The notes under the pieces: model-generated | Databases searched by the model: none | Seen by the model: the letters and a program-made list of their open reading frames with translations, nothing else | What the model was told of the DNA's origin: nothing | NCBI GenBank assembly: GCA_002385665.1 | Contig: DGDX01000059.1 | Span: 1 to 7,709, forward strand | Length of the DNA stretch: 7,709 nucleotides | Direction of reading: 5' to 3' | Source: Firmicutes bacterium UBA3941 | Lineage (GTDB): Bacteria > Bacillota > Clostridia > Caldicoprobacterales > UBA3941 | Position numbers and translations under genes: made by a program | In this document: piece by piece, positions 6,186 to 7,709 of the stretch | How positions within the stretch are numbered: the stretch's first letter is position 1 | Layout of the letters: each line of letters starts with the position of its first letter

Positions 6186-7487
6186 TTATACTTTGTCCCT
6201 TTCTACAATCACTGATAGACCTCTTGTCTGGACCACCTTGATGCATGAACCGGATTCGATATACTCGCCTTGGGTAACCGCATCAAATCTAGTACCATCA
6301 ATGCTAACAATCCCTGAAGGCCTTAAGGTGGTTAAGGCTACACCCCTTTTACCAAGTAGATCTACACTACCGTCTTCCTCGACAGTTTCAGATTCACCAA
6401 TAATAGCATCAGGTAAAACGAGTCTTTTAAAGGCACCCGACCGTACAAGTAAGTATATAAGTATTGGAGCAATAATCACAGTTAGCCCGGTAGCAATGCC
6501 TAGATTCTTAATTCCCCTTACAGGATCTGAGGAAGCAAACACTATACCTATACACATAGCACTTATTCCGCTGATCCCCAAAATACCGAATCCAGGAATC
6601 ATTGCCTCTATAATCAACAGTATAACACCAATTATAAACAGAAAAAAAGGCCACCATTGTGAATAACCCGCAATGAGGTTAGCACCAAAATAGAGGGTAA
6701 GAGCACCGATTCCAATAATACCGAATATGCCAAAGCCCTCTGTAAATATCTCGACTATAATTGCTATTATCCCTAATGCCAGTATTAGAGGAGCCACACT
6801 GCCTTGGGTAATAAATTGGGCTAGCTTGGTCAATAGATTCGGTGTAGATTCAATTATATTTGCCTCTGCAAATCCCAGATAGGCCAAAACATTTTGTCGA
6901 CCTTGTAGTACTGCTTCGGCATATCCATATTCCTTAGCAGTTTCGGCGGTTATATCCAATAAGGAGCCAGCAGGGGAAAGTCCTGGGATATCAATGTCTT
7001 TATCAACCATTGCGGCGGCTATGGTTTTATCCCTTCCATTCCTTTCTGCTGCGGCTTCAAATTCACCTCTAATAGCTGCTACAGCCTTGATGCTGTATGG
7101 TATAGGTTCAGCTGCCCCTATATGGCTTCCCGGTGCCATAATAATTCTGGGGGCACTAATGGATAAAAGAGCTCCAGCTGATACAGCCCTATCCATTATG
7201 TATACTATAATGGGTATATTCGTCTCCTCTATAGCCTCTTTCATCCGAAATGCAGCATCCACCCTTCCACCAAGGGTAGATATCTCCAACAGTATTGCAT
7301 CTACCTTTTGTTCTTCCGCATCTTTGACGCTATTCCTGAAAAATGTAGCCATAGCAGGAGTTATTTCTCCCTTTATAGGTATAATATATACAGTTTCCCG
7401 GCTGTATGCCCTTATTTCCATAAAATTTGTCCCAATTGTAATTAATAGTATCAAACCTATAACTACCACAAGGATACTTTTCTTCAT
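6186..7487 (-). CDS. Membrane-bound serine protease of the NfeD/ClpP class (NfeD1b, YqeZ-like)
   Basis: This full-length 433-residue protein has the three-part NfeD1b layout. It starts with an N-terminal signal/anchor helix (about 4-20). A ClpP-class protease domain follows (about 32-195), with LEISTLGGRVDAA (68-80), the nucleophile motif AVSAGALL with candidate S103, and APGSHIGAAEPI (118-129). K134 is a possible general base, followed by ERNGRDKTIAAAMVD (148-162). Some five membrane helices lie at about 228-350, and the C-terminal NfeD OB-fold at about 376-431 (LLGKRGVALTTLRPSGIV). B. subtilis YqeZ acts with flotillin-like FloA in membrane organisation and stress tolerance; archaeal PH1510 is a stomatin-specific protease. 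The start is ATG with an AAGGCGG ribosome-binding site. Unusually, no floA gene follows. The exact residue serving as base is an inference. Confidence 0.93.
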   Translation of the reverse strand: MKKSILVVVIGLILLITIGTNFMEIRAYSRETVYIIPIKGEITPAMATFFRNSVKDAEEQKVDAILLEISTLGGRVDAAFRMKEAIEETNIPIIVYIMDRAVSAGALLSISAPRIIMAPGSHIGAAEPIPYSIKAVAAIRGEFEAAAERNGRDKTIAAAMVDKDIDIPGLSPAGSLLDITAETAKEYGYAEAVLQGRQNVLAYLGFAEANIIESTPNLLTKLAQFITQGSVAPLILALGIIAIIVEIFTEGFGIFGIIGIGALTLYFGANLIAGYSQWWPFFLFIIGVILLIIEAMIPGFGILGISGISAMCIGIVFASSDPVRGIKNLGIATGLTVIIAPILIYLLVRSGAFKRLVLPDAIIGESETVEEDGSVDLLGKRGVALTTLRPSGIVSIDGTRFDAVTQGEYIESGSCIKVVQTRGLSVIVERDKV

Positions 7488-7506
7488 ATAGTCCCGCCTT
7501 TAAACA

Positions 7507-7535
7507 ATTATAGATTTTGGGTATACTCCTATCTA
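7507..7535 (-). promoter_or_regulatory. Possible SigA-type promoter directly upstream of nfeD
   Basis: On the minus strand a perfect TATAAT (7512-7507) lies 17 bases after TAGATA (7535-7530), which matches TTGACA at 4 of 6 positions. The predicted start would leave a leader of only about 15 bases, with the ribosome-binding site at its very 5' end. That makes the site doubtful. Otherwise nfeD is read through from the upstream EEP gene, whose stop codon lies in the spacer. Confidence 0.3.
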
Positions 7536-7709
7536 TTATTATTCCTTATATATGCCATAAGTCCTTCTTTTGTAAAATTATTTATTGATAATATACCCAG
7601 TACCATGGAATGGTCTGATATAGAAGAATCCAAAACAAAATAATCTACAACATTTACATTATCGCTGACGTAAATCCTGTCTATACGGGTATTTGGAGTA
7701 TCGCTATAA
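7529..7709 (-). CDS. Endonuclease/exonuclease/phosphatase (EEP) superfamily protein, C-terminal fragment cut by window edge
   Basis: An open frame enters at the window edge and ends with TAG at 7531-7529, giving the last 59 residues of a longer protein. It contains TRIDRIYVSDNVNVVDYFVL followed by the S-D-H triplet of SISDHSMVLGIL. This is the pattern that closes EEP-superfamily domains (the IDYIFVS strand, then SDH, where H is the catalytic histidine). Such proteins hydrolyse phosphodiester or phosphomonoester bonds in nucleic acids, sphingomyelin or inositol phosphates. Which of these applies cannot be told without the missing N-terminal part. About 16 residues follow the conserved core (NNFTKEGLMAYIRNNNR). 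The gene ends 41 bases before nfeD without a visible terminator, so read-through into nfeD is possible. Confidence 0.72.
   Translation of the reverse strand, partial: YSDTPNTRIDRIYVSDNVNVVDYFVLDSSISDHSMVLGILSINNFTKEGLMAYIRNNNR

Noticed and set aside
6994..7491. A 165-codon plus-strand frame opposite nfeD, and a second of 157 codons at 6193-6666
   Set aside because: Both lie antisense to a gene with clear family motifs along its whole length. Their translations are reverse-frame shadows with no domain or ribosome-binding site that I can support.

Overview
The window is a low-GC stretch in which every supported gene lies on the minus strand. The gene set points to an endospore-forming Firmicute, most likely a member of the Clostridia. 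It holds the sporulation pair yqfC-yqfD, followed by phoH, the c-di-AMP phosphodiesterase gene pgpH (yqfF) and ybeY. This is the conserved block known from Bacillus subtilis as yqeZ-yqfA-yqfB-yqfC-yqfD-phoH-yqfF-ybeY-dgkA. Several starts are GTG or TTG, and all rest on strong G-rich Shine-Dalgarno sequences. The species cannot be named from the sequence alone.

Layout in the direction of transcription, from high to low coordinates. (1) At 7709-7529 is the C-terminal end of an endonuclease/exonuclease/phosphatase-superfamily protein, cut by the window edge. (2) At 7487-6186 is a full-length membrane serine protease of the NfeD/YqeZ type. (3) At 6107-5718 is a small protein of unknown function with one N-terminal membrane helix. 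It occupies the place where the flotillin-like gene floA (yqfA) normally stands. (4) At about 5717-5469 is a 249-base non-coding gap. It holds an intrinsic terminator and, overlapping it, a possible SigE-type promoter. (5) From 5468 down to the window edge runs the block yqfC, yqfD, phoH, pgpH, ybeY and the first codons of what is probably dgkA. No further terminator is visible in this block.

The terminator splits the window into two likely transcription units. The upstream unit (nfeD plus the small membrane protein, perhaps with the EEP gene) concerns the membrane. The downstream unit starts with two mother-cell sporulation genes and continues into housekeeping functions: a PhoH ATPase, c-di-AMP turnover, rRNA maturation and probably lipid kinase activity. 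Genes in the downstream unit are closely coupled. The yqfD stop codon lies inside the phoH Shine-Dalgarno sequence, pgpH and ybeY overlap, and ybeY is separated from the next start by 2 bases. The phoH-pgpH and yqfC-yqfD gaps are about 100 bases each and hold nothing I can support.

The part least explained by the standard operon is the nfeD-yqfC interval. It lacks floA and carries instead the unrecognised 129-residue anchored protein, which has a basic linker and a distinctive C-terminal segment. I found no CRISPR array, insertion sequence, tRNA, rRNA or riboswitch.
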